Notes under the pieces: model-generated
The model's input: only the letters and a program-made list of their open reading frames with translations
The model's database searches: none
Told to the model about the DNA's origin: nothing
Shown here: piece after piece, positions 42,085-50,207 of the stretch
Layout of the letters: every line of letters starts with the position of its first letter
Position numbering within the stretch: position 1 is the first letter of the stretch
Assembly: GCA_934525065.1 (NCBI GenBank)
Contig: CAKSYX010000001.1
Location: forward strand, 124,001 to 188,000
Length of the DNA: 64,000 bases
DNA from: an uncultured Eubacteriales bacterium
Lineage (GTDB): Bacteria; Bacillota; Clostridia; Oscillospirales; Acutalibacteraceae
Direction: 5' to 3'
Program-made: the position numbers and the translations under genes

Positions 42085-44019
42085 TCAATAACCTTTGATT
42101 GACCTCACAAGCTCAACTATTACTTTTGCGAATGGCCAGAAGATATTATAGAGAATTTCAAACAAGCTCTTGATTCCGGTCTTTGTAAGAATATTATCGG
42201 TATCTTTGTCGAGAAGCTTGTTAAAGTCGCTGACTCGATCGGCAGCAACATATGGATTCCCGCTGTCAAATTCCGGAGCTTCGCCGTTCATTATTGTGAA
42301 GTTGAAAAGTCTTTCGCCAACAGGAGTCGGGCTTCCGATGAGAACATAATCAACCACCAAATCAAAGTTAGAACGTGAAACGGCCGGAATTTCACCCTTA
42401 AAGCTAACCTCAATGCTTTCACCCGGTTCGAGGAGCTTTGTAAAAATCGAATCGTCAAAACGAAGGTCGATTCCGCGAGCCGAAACAGACATGAGCTTCA
42501 TTTTATGTTTTTCAGAAAGATTCTTGATTACAACAGAATTATCCTTTGAATCAACATAGCCCTCGGTGCTGTTGTTGAACATTGCATGAACCGAGTGAGA
42601 CTTATTTGTTGTTGCATGGAACTGCGGATACTCCTTTGAAGAATGAACATCCTTGATCTTTTCGGTCAGAAGAAGGGTCTTGAGGAGCTCGGCAGTATAA
42701 ATATCCTTATAAATCATCCCATGATAAAAATTCTCGACAAACCATGTATGTTCGGGAAGATATGAAGTTGAAGCGTCAACCGTCATTGACGGCGAAACCT
42801 GGTAGAATCCGGTGTCAACCTTCTGAACATAGCCGTCCGCAAAACGCTGACCCAAAGGTGCAGCTGTTGCGCCGGCAGAGGACTCAATAGTAATGATTCC
42901 GTCCGAGCTTTCATTAAGACCTGTGACAATTTTATTGTCATATCCGGCAACGATATAAACATCCGTGCCGGCCTGTTGAGCACGCTTAAAGCCGCTTGAA
43001 AAATCGGGCATGACCTCATAGTGCATATAGTCGCTGCTTTTTATAAGCTCTGCGCTTTCCACCGGGTCAAGAAGCTTCGCTTTGAGCTCTTCATAATACT
43101 CGGTCGGACAGAAATCCCAGATGCTGCCCCAATATCCGATAACCTTATGAACATACGGAATCATTGCATTAAGAACTTCATCGAGAAAACCGAGCTCATT
43201 TGCTCTGACAAGCCAGTTGTAGTCGGTTTCTTCCATCATTCCGTGCTCGATGAAGGTGAGAAGACCTTCCTCGTCAAACTCGATGTTTCCGGCAAGAATA
43301 TTATAAGCAAGACCCGCTCCGCCGAGGGCAGGAACAGTCATAACAGCGTTGTTAACATCGCCTTTTTCTCCGTAAAGAGTAAGGTATGTTCCGGTAACCT
43401 GACCGCCGTGAGAAACTGCAAAAATATTGACCTTATCCTTGCCTGTATACTCCTTGACAGACTGAATAAATTCATCAAGCTGTTTTGCGCAGAAAGGAGC
43501 ACCCATTCTGAAATCGCAGTTGAAATTGAAAATGTTTTCGTCGCCTATATATTCGGCGTATTCACCCATAATTTCCGTCTCATGCTGATAGATGAGGTCA
43601 CCGTCGTACTGCTTGAGCATTTCGGCACGGTTGCTCTCCTTGGCAGTTACACAGTATCTCTGCAAAGGATAAATACTTGAACCGTCCGGATTGCAGGCCA
43701 TGTCATAATAAAGCTTTGCAAACTCTCGGCCGACAGTCTGACCGAGAGCTTTTCCGTTGCCGGTTGCAAGTGCACCGATGTCAATTCCGACCTCGGCAAT
43801 GTTTTTCAAAACGGCGGCGATTATCTCTTCAAAATCAATGCCCCAAACGTGAACCTTGTTACCGTTTTCATCAATTCTGTACTGAGCCGATGAGCTGTAT
43901 CCGGGAACAACAATAACCGGATAGCCGTTGTATGCGTCTTTGTCAAAAGCAGCAAAGACCGGCCAGACCGATGAAAAGGCCAAACAAAGGCAGAGCAAAA
44001 CGGAAATGAGTTTTTTCAT
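42085..44019 (-). CDS. Secreted alpha/beta-hydrolase (lipase/LCAT-like), substrate unknown
   Basis: 644 residues with a signal peptide (LISVLLCLCLAFSSVWPVFA). The segment PVIVVPGYSSSAQ is the first strand and oxyanion region of a lipase-type hydrolase. The nucleophile elbow is AVSHGGQVTG (G-x-S-x-G form drifted to V-S-H-G-G). A possible catalytic Asp is in VAGYDNKIVTG and a His in LPEHTWFVENFYHGMIY. A C-terminal beta-sandwich-like part (about 480-590) and an amphipathic or hydrophobic tail (FEILYNIFWPFAKVIVELV) follow. It may be wall- or membrane-retained. It is a single gene with promoter TTGAAA-17-TAAAAT and terminator. Lipids or esters are plausible substrates. Confidence 0.75.
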   Translation of the reverse strand: MKKLISVLLCLCLAFSSVWPVFAAFDKDAYNGYPVIVVPGYSSSAQYRIDENGNKVHVWGIDFEEIIAAVLKNIAEVGIDIGALATGNGKALGQTVGREFAKLYYDMACNPDGSSIYPLQRYCVTAKESNRAEMLKQYDGDLIYQHETEIMGEYAEYIGDENIFNFNCDFRMGAPFCAKQLDEFIQSVKEYTGKDKVNIFAVSHGGQVTGTYLTLYGEKGDVNNAVMTVPALGGAGLAYNILAGNIEFDEEGLLTFIEHGMMEETDYNWLVRANELGFLDEVLNAMIPYVHKVIGYWGSIWDFCPTEYYEELKAKLLDPVESAELIKSSDYMHYEVMPDFSSGFKRAQQAGTDVYIVAGYDNKIVTGLNESSDGIITIESSAGATAAPLGQRFADGYVQKVDTGFYQVSPSMTVDASTSYLPEHTWFVENFYHGMIYKDIYTAELLKTLLLTEKIKDVHSSKEYPQFHATTNKSHSVHAMFNNSTEGYVDSKDNSVVIKNLSEKHKMKLMSVSARGIDLRFDDSIFTKLLEPGESIEVSFKGEIPAVSRSNFDLVVDYVLIGSPTPVGERLFNFTIMNGEAPEFDSGNPYVAADRVSDFNKLLDKDTDNILTKTGIKSLFEILYNIFWPFAKVIVELVRSIKGY

Positions 44020-44063
44020 TATATTTCCTCCTAAACAGCGGAGCTGTAAAAATCTAACAGTTT

Positions 44064-44092
44064 ATTTTATCATTTTATCAAAGCTTTTTCAA
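44064..44092 (-). promoter_or_regulatory. Candidate promoter of the lipase-like gene
   Basis: Minus strand TTGAAA (44092-44087), 17 bases, TAAAAT (44069-44064). A small ACAGC/GCTGT hairpin (44035-44047) lies just before the ribosome site. Confidence 0.7.
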
Positions 44093-44120
44093 TGGAATTC
44101 AATTAAACTGACTTCAAAAA

Positions 44121-44166
44121 TTGATGCCGCCTTTTTTGTCAATAACTAACAAAAAGGCGGCATCAA
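44121..44166 (-). terminator. Terminator of the PKTGD small protein gene
   Basis: A perfect 16-bp stem TTGATGCCGCCTTTTT / AAAAAGGCGGCATCAA is followed by TTTTTG on the minus strand. Confidence 0.88.
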
Positions 44167-44184
44167 TCAGATTTTTGTTGACAA

Positions 44185-44421
44185 TCAGTCTTTCTTTTTA
44201 AGCTTTGGGAGCAGCAGACAGGCAATAATTGCCAAAACAGCAGCAGCAATGAGCACGATCGGAACAATTGTGTCAAGGTCATTATCGCCCGTTTTCGGAG
44301 CGGCCGTCGTAATTGCCGCGGCATCCGAAGCAAAAACCTGAATCAAAACAGCAACTGCGCTGAGCATCATAAGCGCTGCAAGAACTATACAAATGATTTT
44401 TACCATTTTTTTCGGAAGCAT
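44185..44421 (-). CDS. Tiny exported membrane protein with PKTGD-type sorting-like tail
   Basis: 78 residues from ATG 44421, for which AAAGGATGG is an acceptable though distant ribosome site; an ATG at 44433 is also in frame. An N-terminal hydrophobic stretch (IICIVLAALMMLSAVAVLI) is followed by a linker of about 20 residues with APKTGDND, a second hydrophobic stretch (IVPIVLIAAAVLAIIACLLL) and a positive tail KLKKKD. PxTG plus hydrophobic segment plus basic tail is the layout of a sortase signal, yet Leu is replaced by Ala and there is hardly any passenger sequence. It could also be a simple two-helix membrane protein. It is placed after phosphoglucomutase in the same direction. Confidence 0.6.
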   Translation of the reverse strand: MLPKKMVKIICIVLAALMMLSAVAVLIQVFASDAAAITTAAPKTGDNDLDTIVPIVLIAAAVLAIIACLLLPKLKKKD

Positions 44422-44436
44422 AAGGGCAACCATCCT

Positions 44437-46152
44437 TTATTTTAAGTATTTTTCCATATCCTCTGACAGTGCCGAGAATATTCCTTCGGCACTTTTTTTG
44501 TCATTACCTCTCGCGGTGAAATAAACCTTGATTTTTGGCTCGGTTCCGCTCGGTCGGATTATAACACCGTTAGCTTTTTCAAGCGCGTAGGCCAAAACAT
44601 TGGATTTCGGCAGGTCAATCAAGCTCTTCTCTCCTGTGACAACATCAACAGTTTCACTCTTTTTATAGTCGGAAATTGAGAGGACTTTGTAATCCGCAAT
44701 TGAATCAAGGCTGTCATTTCTGAGCGTTTCCATAATTTGCGCCATCTTTTCCATGCCGCTTTCGCCCTTGAATTCAAAGCTTATAACACGGTTAAGGTAG
44801 TATCCGTGTTCCTTGTAAATCTCCTGCATTTTTTCATAAAGGCTTATGCCCTTCGCTTTGTAATATGCAGCCATTTCACAAATAAGAGTGGAAGCAACAA
44901 CCGCGTCTTTATCTCTTGCATGAATGCCGCAAAGATATCCGTAGCTTTCCTCCATACCGATAACAAAACGGTCTGCTTCTCCCTTTGCTTCAAGCTCGGT
45001 AATATATTCACCGATATATTTGAAGCCTGTGAGGAGTTTTTTGACCGAGACGCCGTACTTTGCCGCAACAGCGTCAACAAGGTCGGTCGTCACAAACGAT
45101 TTGACAACAACTGCATTTTTCGGAAGTATTCCGAGCTCCTTTCTCCTTGAAAGCAGATATTCCGCAAGGAGAACACCGACTTCGTTTCCGGTCATAAGCT
45201 TATATTCGCCGCCGTTCAAAACAGCAATGCCTACTCTGTCGCAGTCCGGATCGGTCGCAAGAAGTAAATCGGCTTTTTCGTGTTCTGTCATTTTGATTGC
45301 GCATTCAAAAACCTGCTTGATTTCCGGGTTCGGATAGGGACAGGTCGGAAAGTTACCGTCGGGAAGCTCCTGCTCCTTGACAACGCACACATTTTTTATA
45401 CCGATACGCTCAAGCATTGCGCGAACATGTTTGTTGCCGGTTCCGTTGAGCGGAGTGTAAATAACGCGAAGATCGGTCTTTGCTGTGATATCCTTTGAAA
45501 GACAGCACTTTTCAACGCAGGAATAGAACCTTTCAACAAGATCATCGGTAATATATTCAACAAGGCCGGATTCAACAGCGGCATCAAAATCCATCGTTTT
45601 TATTTCGGAAAATATATCGGTTTTCTGAATAAACTCATACGTTTTCGACGCGGCTTCATCTGTCATCTGATAGCCCTCGGGATCATAGCACTTATAGCCG
45701 TTATATTCGGCAGGGTTGTGGCTTGCGGTGATAATTATGCCGCCTTTGCAGTGAAGCTCTCTGACTGCAAACGAAAGCATCGGTGTCGGAACAAGCTCCG
45801 GATAGAACCAAACCTTGATTCCGTTAGCTGCAAGGACAGCGGCCGCGAACTTTGCAAACTCGGTTGACTTGATTCTTGAATCATAAGCGATCGCAACAGT
45901 CGGTTTTTCATATTCGTCAAGCAGATATGAAGCAAGGCCTTGGGTCGCCTGCCCAACGGTATAAACATTCATTCTGTTTGTTCCCGCACCGATAATTCCG
46001 CGCAGGCCGGCGGTGCCAAACTCAAGATTCCTGTAAAAACGGTCATTGATTTCTTCATCCTTACCCTTAACAGCGGCAAGCTCTGCTTGAAGGTCAGGGT
46101 CGGCAACGGCCTTTTCACACCAAAGTGAATAGAGCTTATTTATATCATTCAT
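44437..46152 (-). CDS. Phosphoglucomutase (PgcA/PGM2-like phosphohexomutase)
   Basis: 571 residues from ATG 46152 with GGAGG before it. Signatures in order: FGTAGLRGIIGAGTNRMN, catalytic TASHNPAEYNGYK with the phosphoserine, metal loop ATDPDCDRVG, sugar loop GMEESYGY and C-terminal RPSGTEPKIKVY. The size and motifs fit the long Gram-positive alpha-phosphoglucomutase that feeds UDP-glucose and glycogen routes. A TTGACA-18-TAAAAT promoter is present. The small PKTGD protein is coded 15 bases after the stop and may be in the same transcript. Confidence 0.94.
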   Translation of the reverse strand: MNDINKLYSLWCEKAVADPDLQAELAAVKGKDEEINDRFYRNLEFGTAGLRGIIGAGTNRMNVYTVGQATQGLASYLLDEYEKPTVAIAYDSRIKSTEFAKFAAAVLAANGIKVWFYPELVPTPMLSFAVRELHCKGGIIITASHNPAEYNGYKCYDPEGYQMTDEAASKTYEFIQKTDIFSEIKTMDFDAAVESGLVEYITDDLVERFYSCVEKCCLSKDITAKTDLRVIYTPLNGTGNKHVRAMLERIGIKNVCVVKEQELPDGNFPTCPYPNPEIKQVFECAIKMTEHEKADLLLATDPDCDRVGIAVLNGGEYKLMTGNEVGVLLAEYLLSRRKELGILPKNAVVVKSFVTTDLVDAVAAKYGVSVKKLLTGFKYIGEYITELEAKGEADRFVIGMEESYGYLCGIHARDKDAVVASTLICEMAAYYKAKGISLYEKMQEIYKEHGYYLNRVISFEFKGESGMEKMAQIMETLRNDSLDSIADYKVLSISDYKKSETVDVVTGEKSLIDLPKSNVLAYALEKANGVIIRPSGTEPKIKVYFTARGNDKKSAEGIFSALSEDMEKYLK

Positions 46153-46182
46153 AAAGAAACCTCCAGTCAATTGATCTTTAAT

Positions 46183-46212
46183 ATTTTAACACCGCACGCA
46201 AAGATATGTCAA
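46183..46212 (-). promoter_or_regulatory. Candidate promoter of phosphoglucomutase
   Basis: Minus strand TTGACA (46212-46207), 18 bases, TAAAAT (46188-46183). Confidence 0.75.
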
Positions 46213-46225
46213 TAGCGAAAACTGT

Positions 46226-46261
46226 CAAAAAAAACAGGATCCGCAAAAGCGGTTCCCGTTT
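46226..46261 (-). terminator. Terminator of the ylxM-ffh-rpsP-khpA block
   Basis: Minus strand stem AAACGGGAACCGC / GCGGATCCTGTTT (one mismatch, one G-U) with a TTTT loop is followed by a T tract. Confidence 0.82.
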
Positions 46262-46272
46262 AATAGAACATT

Positions 46273-46506
46273 TCAGTCAATTTCGACCATGATTTTCTGG
46301 TCGTTTCTGTTGGCGGTTGCACGCATTACGGTCCGGATAGCTTTTGCAATTCTGCCCTGCTTTCCGATAACTCTGCCCATATCGTCAGCAGCAACGTGAA
46401 GATGATAAACAATTACGCCTTCATCGTTGATGTCGTCAACGTCAACAGTTACCTTTTCCGGCTCGTCAACAAGACCGGCCGCAATTGTAACAAGTAACTC
46501 TTTCAA
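46273..46506 (-). CDS. khpA: KH-domain RNA-binding protein KhpA (YlqC)
   Basis: 77 residues from TTG 46506, chosen because GGAGG lies seven bases upstream; the frame itself is open earlier but that part is the ribosome site. One KH domain is visible with the GxxG loop in GRVIGKQGRIAKAIRT. KhpA is a small RNA-binding protein that in some Gram-positives works with KhpB/EloR. It follows rpsP by 17 bases, the standard rpsP-khpA order in Firmicutes, and ends at a terminator. rimM and trmD, often next, are not here. Confidence 0.93.
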   Translation of the reverse strand: MKELLVTIAAGLVDEPEKVTVDVDDINDEGVIVYHLHVAADDMGRVIGKQGRIAKAIRTVMRATANRNDQKIMVEID

Positions 46507-46523
46507 GGCGAGTACCTCCAAAC

Positions 46524-46769
46524 TTATTTAATGATGTCGCACTTTTTGAGCAGAGCCTTGACGGTATCAGTCGGCTGCGCTCCGTTTGAAATCCACTTTT
46601 GAGCCTTTTCGGCGTCAATTTTAAGTTCAACGGGTTCTCTCATCGGGTTGTAGTAACCGATCTCTTCGATGAAACGTCCGTCGCGCGGATATCTTGAATC
46701 TGCAACAACTACACGATAGAACGGTGCTTTCTTTGCGCCCATACGGCGAAGTCTGATTTTAACTGCCAT
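46524..46769 (-). CDS. rpsP: 30S ribosomal protein S16
   Basis: 81 residues. The N-terminus AVKIRLRRMGAKKAPFYRVVVADSR and the GRFIEEIGYYNP segment are diagnostic. It is a component of the small ribosomal subunit. ATG 46769 follows GGAGG. It lies 93 bases after ffh; the gap is A/T-rich and shows no terminator, so the SRP gene and rpsP are likely transcribed together. Confidence 0.97.
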   Translation of the reverse strand: MAVKIRLRRMGAKKAPFYRVVVADSRYPRDGRFIEEIGYYNPMREPVELKIDAEKAQKWISNGAQPTDTVKALLKKCDIIK

Positions 46770-46862
46770 TTTTGTTACCTCCAAAAATATATGAAAAAAA
46801 TTTATCTAACACGCGTTATTATTTCAAAATTAAGGCGTGTTGTGAACAATAGTTTGTTTCCC

Positions 46863-48233
46863 TTACATCGGGAAACCGGGTGTGCCCGGGCCAAAATTAT
46901 TCATTCCGGGCATATTCATCATTCTACGGCGCATTTTTTTGCTGCTTTTTCCGTTGAACTGCTTGAACATTTTTTGCATCTGCCGATACTGCGCAAGAAG
47001 GCGGTTGACGTCCTCAATCTGCATTCCGCTGCCCGCTGCAATTCTGCGCTTGCGCGAAGGATTGATAATATCAGGCTTCTTTCTCTCGGCAGGAGTCATC
47101 GAAAGAATTATTGCCTGCATTCTGTCAAACTGACGCTCGTCAACTTCAACGTCATCAATCTTACGTCCGATTCCGGGAATCATTTTAAGAAGATCCTTGA
47201 TCGAGCCCATTTTTCTCATCTGCTGAAGCTGGTCGAGAAGGTCATTGAGGTCAAACTTGTTTTTGCGAAGCTTTTGTTCGAGTTCCCTCGCTTTTTTTTC
47301 ATCAAGCTCCTGCTCGGCTTTTTCAATGAGGGAAAGCATATCACCCATGCCGAGGATTCTTGATGCCATTCTGTCCGGATGGAAAACATCAAGGTCACCG
47401 AGCTTTTCGCCGGTACCGACAAACTTGATTGGCTTTCCGGTAACAGCTCTGGCCGAAAGCGCCGCACCGCCCCTTGTGTCGCCGTCAAGCTTGGTAAGGA
47501 TAAGGCCGTCAATTCCAAGTGCCTCATTGAATGAAGAAGCAACATTGACCGCATCCTGACCGGTCATTGAGTCAACAACGAGCAAAATTTCATGCGGTTT
47601 GACTTCGCTTTTGATATTTTTAAGCTCGGTCATGAGCTCTTCGTCAACGTGCAGACGTCCCGCCGTATCAAGGAATACATAATCGTATCCGTGATCCTTT
47701 GCAAGTGAAACCGCATTCTTTGCAATTTCGACCGGATTTATCTGCCCCATTTCAAAAACAGGAACACCGGCTTTCTCGCCAACGACCTGAAGCTGTTTGA
47801 TTGCCGCCGGACGGTAAACATCGCAAGCAACAAGCAGAGGTCTGTGACCCTGATTTTTAAGCATGAGGGCAAGCTTTGCGCTGTGGGTGGTTTTACCCGA
47901 ACCCTGAAGGCCGCACATCATAACGATTGTCGGCGGATGATTCGCGGTATTCAGGCGAGCTTTGGTTCCGCCCATAAGATTTGTCAACTCTTCGTTGACA
48001 ATCTTGATGACCATTTGAGAAGGTGTAAGACTTTCCATAACCTTGGCGCCGATTGCGCGCTCGGTAACGGTTTTTGTAAAATCTTTGGCAACCTTATAGT
48101 TGACGTCCGCTTCAAGCAAAGCAAGACGAACCTCTCTCATAGCATCCTTTACATCGCTCTCAGTGAGTGAGCCTTTGCTTTTAAGCCGCTTGAAAGCAGC
48201 TTCAAGGCGTTCGGAAAGGCCTTCAAATGCCAT
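46863..48233 (-). CDS. ffh: Signal recognition particle GTPase Ffh
   Basis: 456 residues. The N domain is followed by the G domain with GLQGSGKTT, DTAGRLHVDEEL and TKLDGDTRGG, and then the M domain with a Met-rich end (MQKMFKQF, KKMRRRMMNMPGMNNF). Ffh binds signal sequences and 4.5S RNA and hands ribosomes to FtsY at the membrane. An AAAGGA ribosome site precedes ATG. The ylxM gene is 22 bases upstream, the common order. Confidence 0.97.
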   Translation of the reverse strand: MAFEGLSERLEAAFKRLKSKGSLTESDVKDAMREVRLALLEADVNYKVAKDFTKTVTERAIGAKVMESLTPSQMVIKIVNEELTNLMGGTKARLNTANHPPTIVMMCGLQGSGKTTHSAKLALMLKNQGHRPLLVACDVYRPAAIKQLQVVGEKAGVPVFEMGQINPVEIAKNAVSLAKDHGYDYVFLDTAGRLHVDEELMTELKNIKSEVKPHEILLVVDSMTGQDAVNVASSFNEALGIDGLILTKLDGDTRGGAALSARAVTGKPIKFVGTGEKLGDLDVFHPDRMASRILGMGDMLSLIEKAEQELDEKKARELEQKLRKNKFDLNDLLDQLQQMRKMGSIKDLLKMIPGIGRKIDDVEVDERQFDRMQAIILSMTPAERKKPDIINPSRKRRIAAGSGMQIEDVNRLLAQYRQMQKMFKQFNGKSSKKMRRRMMNMPGMNNFGPGTPGFPM

Positions 48234-48255
48234 TATATCAGTCCTTTATCAAAAG

Positions 48256-48618
48256 TTATTCGGAAAGCATTTTTACAATGACGCCGATTCTTGTAACCGC
48301 ATCATTGATTTCACGCGAGAGAATCGTTTTCATGTTGACCTCATTGATGATCTCTGCCATTTTTGAAATTTCATCAAGGCCGCTTTTGAGCTCATCAAAA
48401 CGTTCTTTGAGTCCCAGCTTTTCTTCAAAAGAATAAAGTTGGACTTCTGCACGCTTGATTGCGTCTCTCACGCCCTGACGGGTGATACCTTCGTTCTGGG
48501 CAATTTCGGCAAGCGAAAGGTCATCATCGTAATAATATGTGATAAAATCACGCTGTTTCTCCGTCAGCATATCGCCGTAAATATCATAAAGCATGATAAT
48601 ATCAAGATCCTTCGCCAT
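48256..48618 (-). CDS. ylxM: YlxM/p13-like helix-turn-helix protein
   Basis: 120 residues from ATG 48618 (GGGGCGGGG before it). The sequence LTEKQRDFITYYYDDDLSLAEIAQNEGITRQGVRDAIKR is a sigma-70 region 4-like helix-turn-helix. In other Firmicutes this protein is coded with ffh and has been linked to SRP function. The C-terminal 45 residues are helical. It is the first gene behind a consensus promoter and a leader with a perfect 8-bp hairpin. Confidence 0.9.
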   Translation of the reverse strand: MAKDLDIIMLYDIYGDMLTEKQRDFITYYYDDDLSLAEIAQNEGITRQGVRDAIKRAEVQLYSFEEKLGLKERFDELKSGLDEISKMAEIINEVNMKTILSREINDAVTRIGVIVKMLSE

Positions 48619-48642
48619 AGCCCCGCCCCTCTTCAATGAAGT

Positions 48643-48666
48643 CTGTAAAGACAAATCACTTTACAG
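48643..48666 (-). other. Leader hairpin of the ylxM-ffh transcript
   Basis: Perfect 8-bp stem CTGTAAAG / CTTTACAG with an eight-base loop, within the first 40 bases of the expected transcript. No T tract follows. Confidence 0.5.
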
Positions 48667-48674
48667 CGGTTGCT

Positions 48675-48703
48675 ATTATACTTATAGCGCCGCGGTTTGT
48701 CAA
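48675..48703 (-). promoter_or_regulatory. Consensus promoter of ylxM-ffh-rpsP-khpA
   Basis: Minus strand TTGACA (48703-48698), 17 bases, TATAAT (48680-48675): a full match to the sigma-A consensus. Confidence 0.92.
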
Positions 48704-48717
48704 GTCTTTTTCAGTAT

Positions 48718-50055
48718 TTATTTTTGGCTCGGCTCGTTTTTTATTTTTGACAAAGCTTTTGAAATCAGCTCGTCTTGTTCATTCTGAGCCGAGCCGTCAA
48801 TGACACAGCCGAGAAGGTAATTGAGCATTTCTCCGACACTCTTTCCGGAGAGTCCGAGATTCAACATATCATAACCGTTTACAGCAAGCTTTTTGAGCGA
48901 AAAACATTCATCCGCCTTGATAATTTCATTTGCAAGTTCTTCTAAATTGTCAAAGTTAGTCTGACGGAAACGGTATTCTGCAGCCTGTGCAAGGTTATCT
49001 GCGCGCTGAAGCTCAACAAGGTCAAAAAAACGTTCTTTTCCGAGACGGTTGAGCTTTCGTTTAACAGTTTTAATATCACACTCGATTGGAGAATCGTGGA
49101 TGCGGATAAGTTCGGTGGCTTTTTCAATCGTATCGCTGTCAAAACGCAAAAGCTTTAACTGTTCATATGCTGACTTTGCACTCTTCGGCGCGTGGCCGTA
49201 AAAATGACCGGTTCCGCTTTCATCAATTGAAAAGCATGAGGGCTTTTCGCAGTCATGCAGCAGTGCCGCAAGGCGCATATATACGTCCGGGCGAACATTT
49301 TTCATGGTGATTACACAATGCTCATACACATCGAAGCAATGATGTATGTTGTGCTGCTCAAAACCGATCATCTTTGAAAGACACGGCAAAACAACTGCAA
49401 TTACTTTACCGTACTTTAAAAGAACGGATGCTGCGTTCTTTCCGCATATCAGCCTTGAAAGCTCGGAGCAGACACGCTCGGCCGAAAGATTCATCAACAA
49501 GACGGCGCAAGAGAATATTGACTTTTCCGTTTGTTCCTCGACAGCAAAACCAAGCTCGGCTGAAAATCGCAAGGCGCGAAGAATTCTCAAAGAATCTTCA
49601 CAAAATCGTTTTTCCGGATCACCGACACATCGAATTATTCCTCGCTCAATATCATTTCTCCCGCCGAACGGATCAATTAGCTTTCCTTCAACGTTCATCG
49701 CAACGGCATTCATTGTGAAATCTCTTCTCGAAAGGTCATCCTTGAGACTCGAAGTAAACTCAACTTCATCCGGGTGTCGGTTGTCAGAATATCCTTTTTC
49801 GGTTCTGAAGGTAGTAATTTCAACCGAAGTACCATCTATCATTACAGTAACCGTGCCGTGTTCTATTCCGGTAGGAATAACATGAAAATCGGAAAAAACC
49901 CTGCAAATTTCATCCGGAACAGCAGATGTCGTTATATCAATATCATGGGTTTTTCGGTTCATTAGGCTGTCGCGCACAGACCCGCCGACCAGATACGCCT
50001 CATATTCGCAAGAATTCAGTTTGTTAAGCGCAGTAAGCACAATCGGATCATTCAA
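48718..50055 (-). CDS. cca: CCA-adding tRNA nucleotidyltransferase with HD domain
   Basis: 445 residues if started at TTG 50055. The head domain carries AYLVGGSVRDSLMNRKTHDIDITTSA, with the metal-binding DID, then SRRDFTMNAVAMN and RFCEDSLRILRALRFSAELGF. An HD domain (AALLHDCEKPS) follows. The enzyme adds or repairs the 3' CCA of tRNAs. A TATAAT box at 50092-50097 covers the first codons of the longest open frame, so the true start must be further in; TTG 50055 with GGCGGTG before it or GTG 50064 are candidates. No terminator is obvious before the ylxM promoter. Confidence 0.9.
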   Translation of the reverse strand: MNDPIVLTALNKLNSCEYEAYLVGGSVRDSLMNRKTHDIDITTSAVPDEICRVFSDFHVIPTGIEHGTVTVMIDGTSVEITTFRTEKGYSDNRHPDEVEFTSSLKDDLSRRDFTMNAVAMNVEGKLIDPFGGRNDIERGIIRCVGDPEKRFCEDSLRILRALRFSAELGFAVEEQTEKSIFSCAVLLMNLSAERVCSELSRLICGKNAASVLLKYGKVIAVVLPCLSKMIGFEQHNIHHCFDVYEHCVITMKNVRPDVYMRLAALLHDCEKPSCFSIDESGTGHFYGHAPKSAKSAYEQLKLLRFDSDTIEKATELIRIHDSPIECDIKTVKRKLNRLGKERFFDLVELQRADNLAQAAEYRFRQTNFDNLEELANEIIKADECFSLKKLAVNGYDMLNLGLSGKSVGEMLNYLLGCVIDGSAQNEQDELISKALSKIKNEPSQK

Positions 50056-50091
50056 GAGAGACACCGCCTTTTTCTTCCAATATTGTGACTT

Positions 50092-50119
50092 ATTATACAA
50101 TAATATATATTTTTTTCAA
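50092..50119 (-). promoter_or_regulatory. Candidate promoter of cca
   Basis: Minus strand TTGAAA (50119-50114), 16 bases, TATAAT (50097-50092). It decides against the longest possible cca reading frame. Confidence 0.75.
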
Positions 50120-50125
50120 GATAGG

Positions 50126-50155
50126 TTGAAATTTATGCGCAAATTATGCTATCAT
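50126..50155 (+). promoter_or_regulatory. Candidate promoter of the divIVA-like gene
   Basis: TTGAAA (50126-50131), 18 bases, TATCAT (50150-50155), nearly back to back with the cca promoter. Confidence 0.6.
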
Positions 50156-50207
50156 TACTTAGATAGAATGGTATTTTATATCTCTTTTCAACTTGGAGGG
50201 TATTGAT

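Noticed and set aside
43021..43680. 219-codon plus-strand open frame
   Set aside because: Antisense to the secreted hydrolase gene, whose coding evidence is strong.
46791..47363. 190-codon plus-strand open frame
   Set aside because: Antisense to ffh; ffh is certain and the antisense product resembles nothing.
50056..50100. Longer N-terminus of the CCA-adding enzyme
   Set aside because: A TTGAAA-16-TATAAT promoter overlaps these codons, so the transcript should begin inside them.
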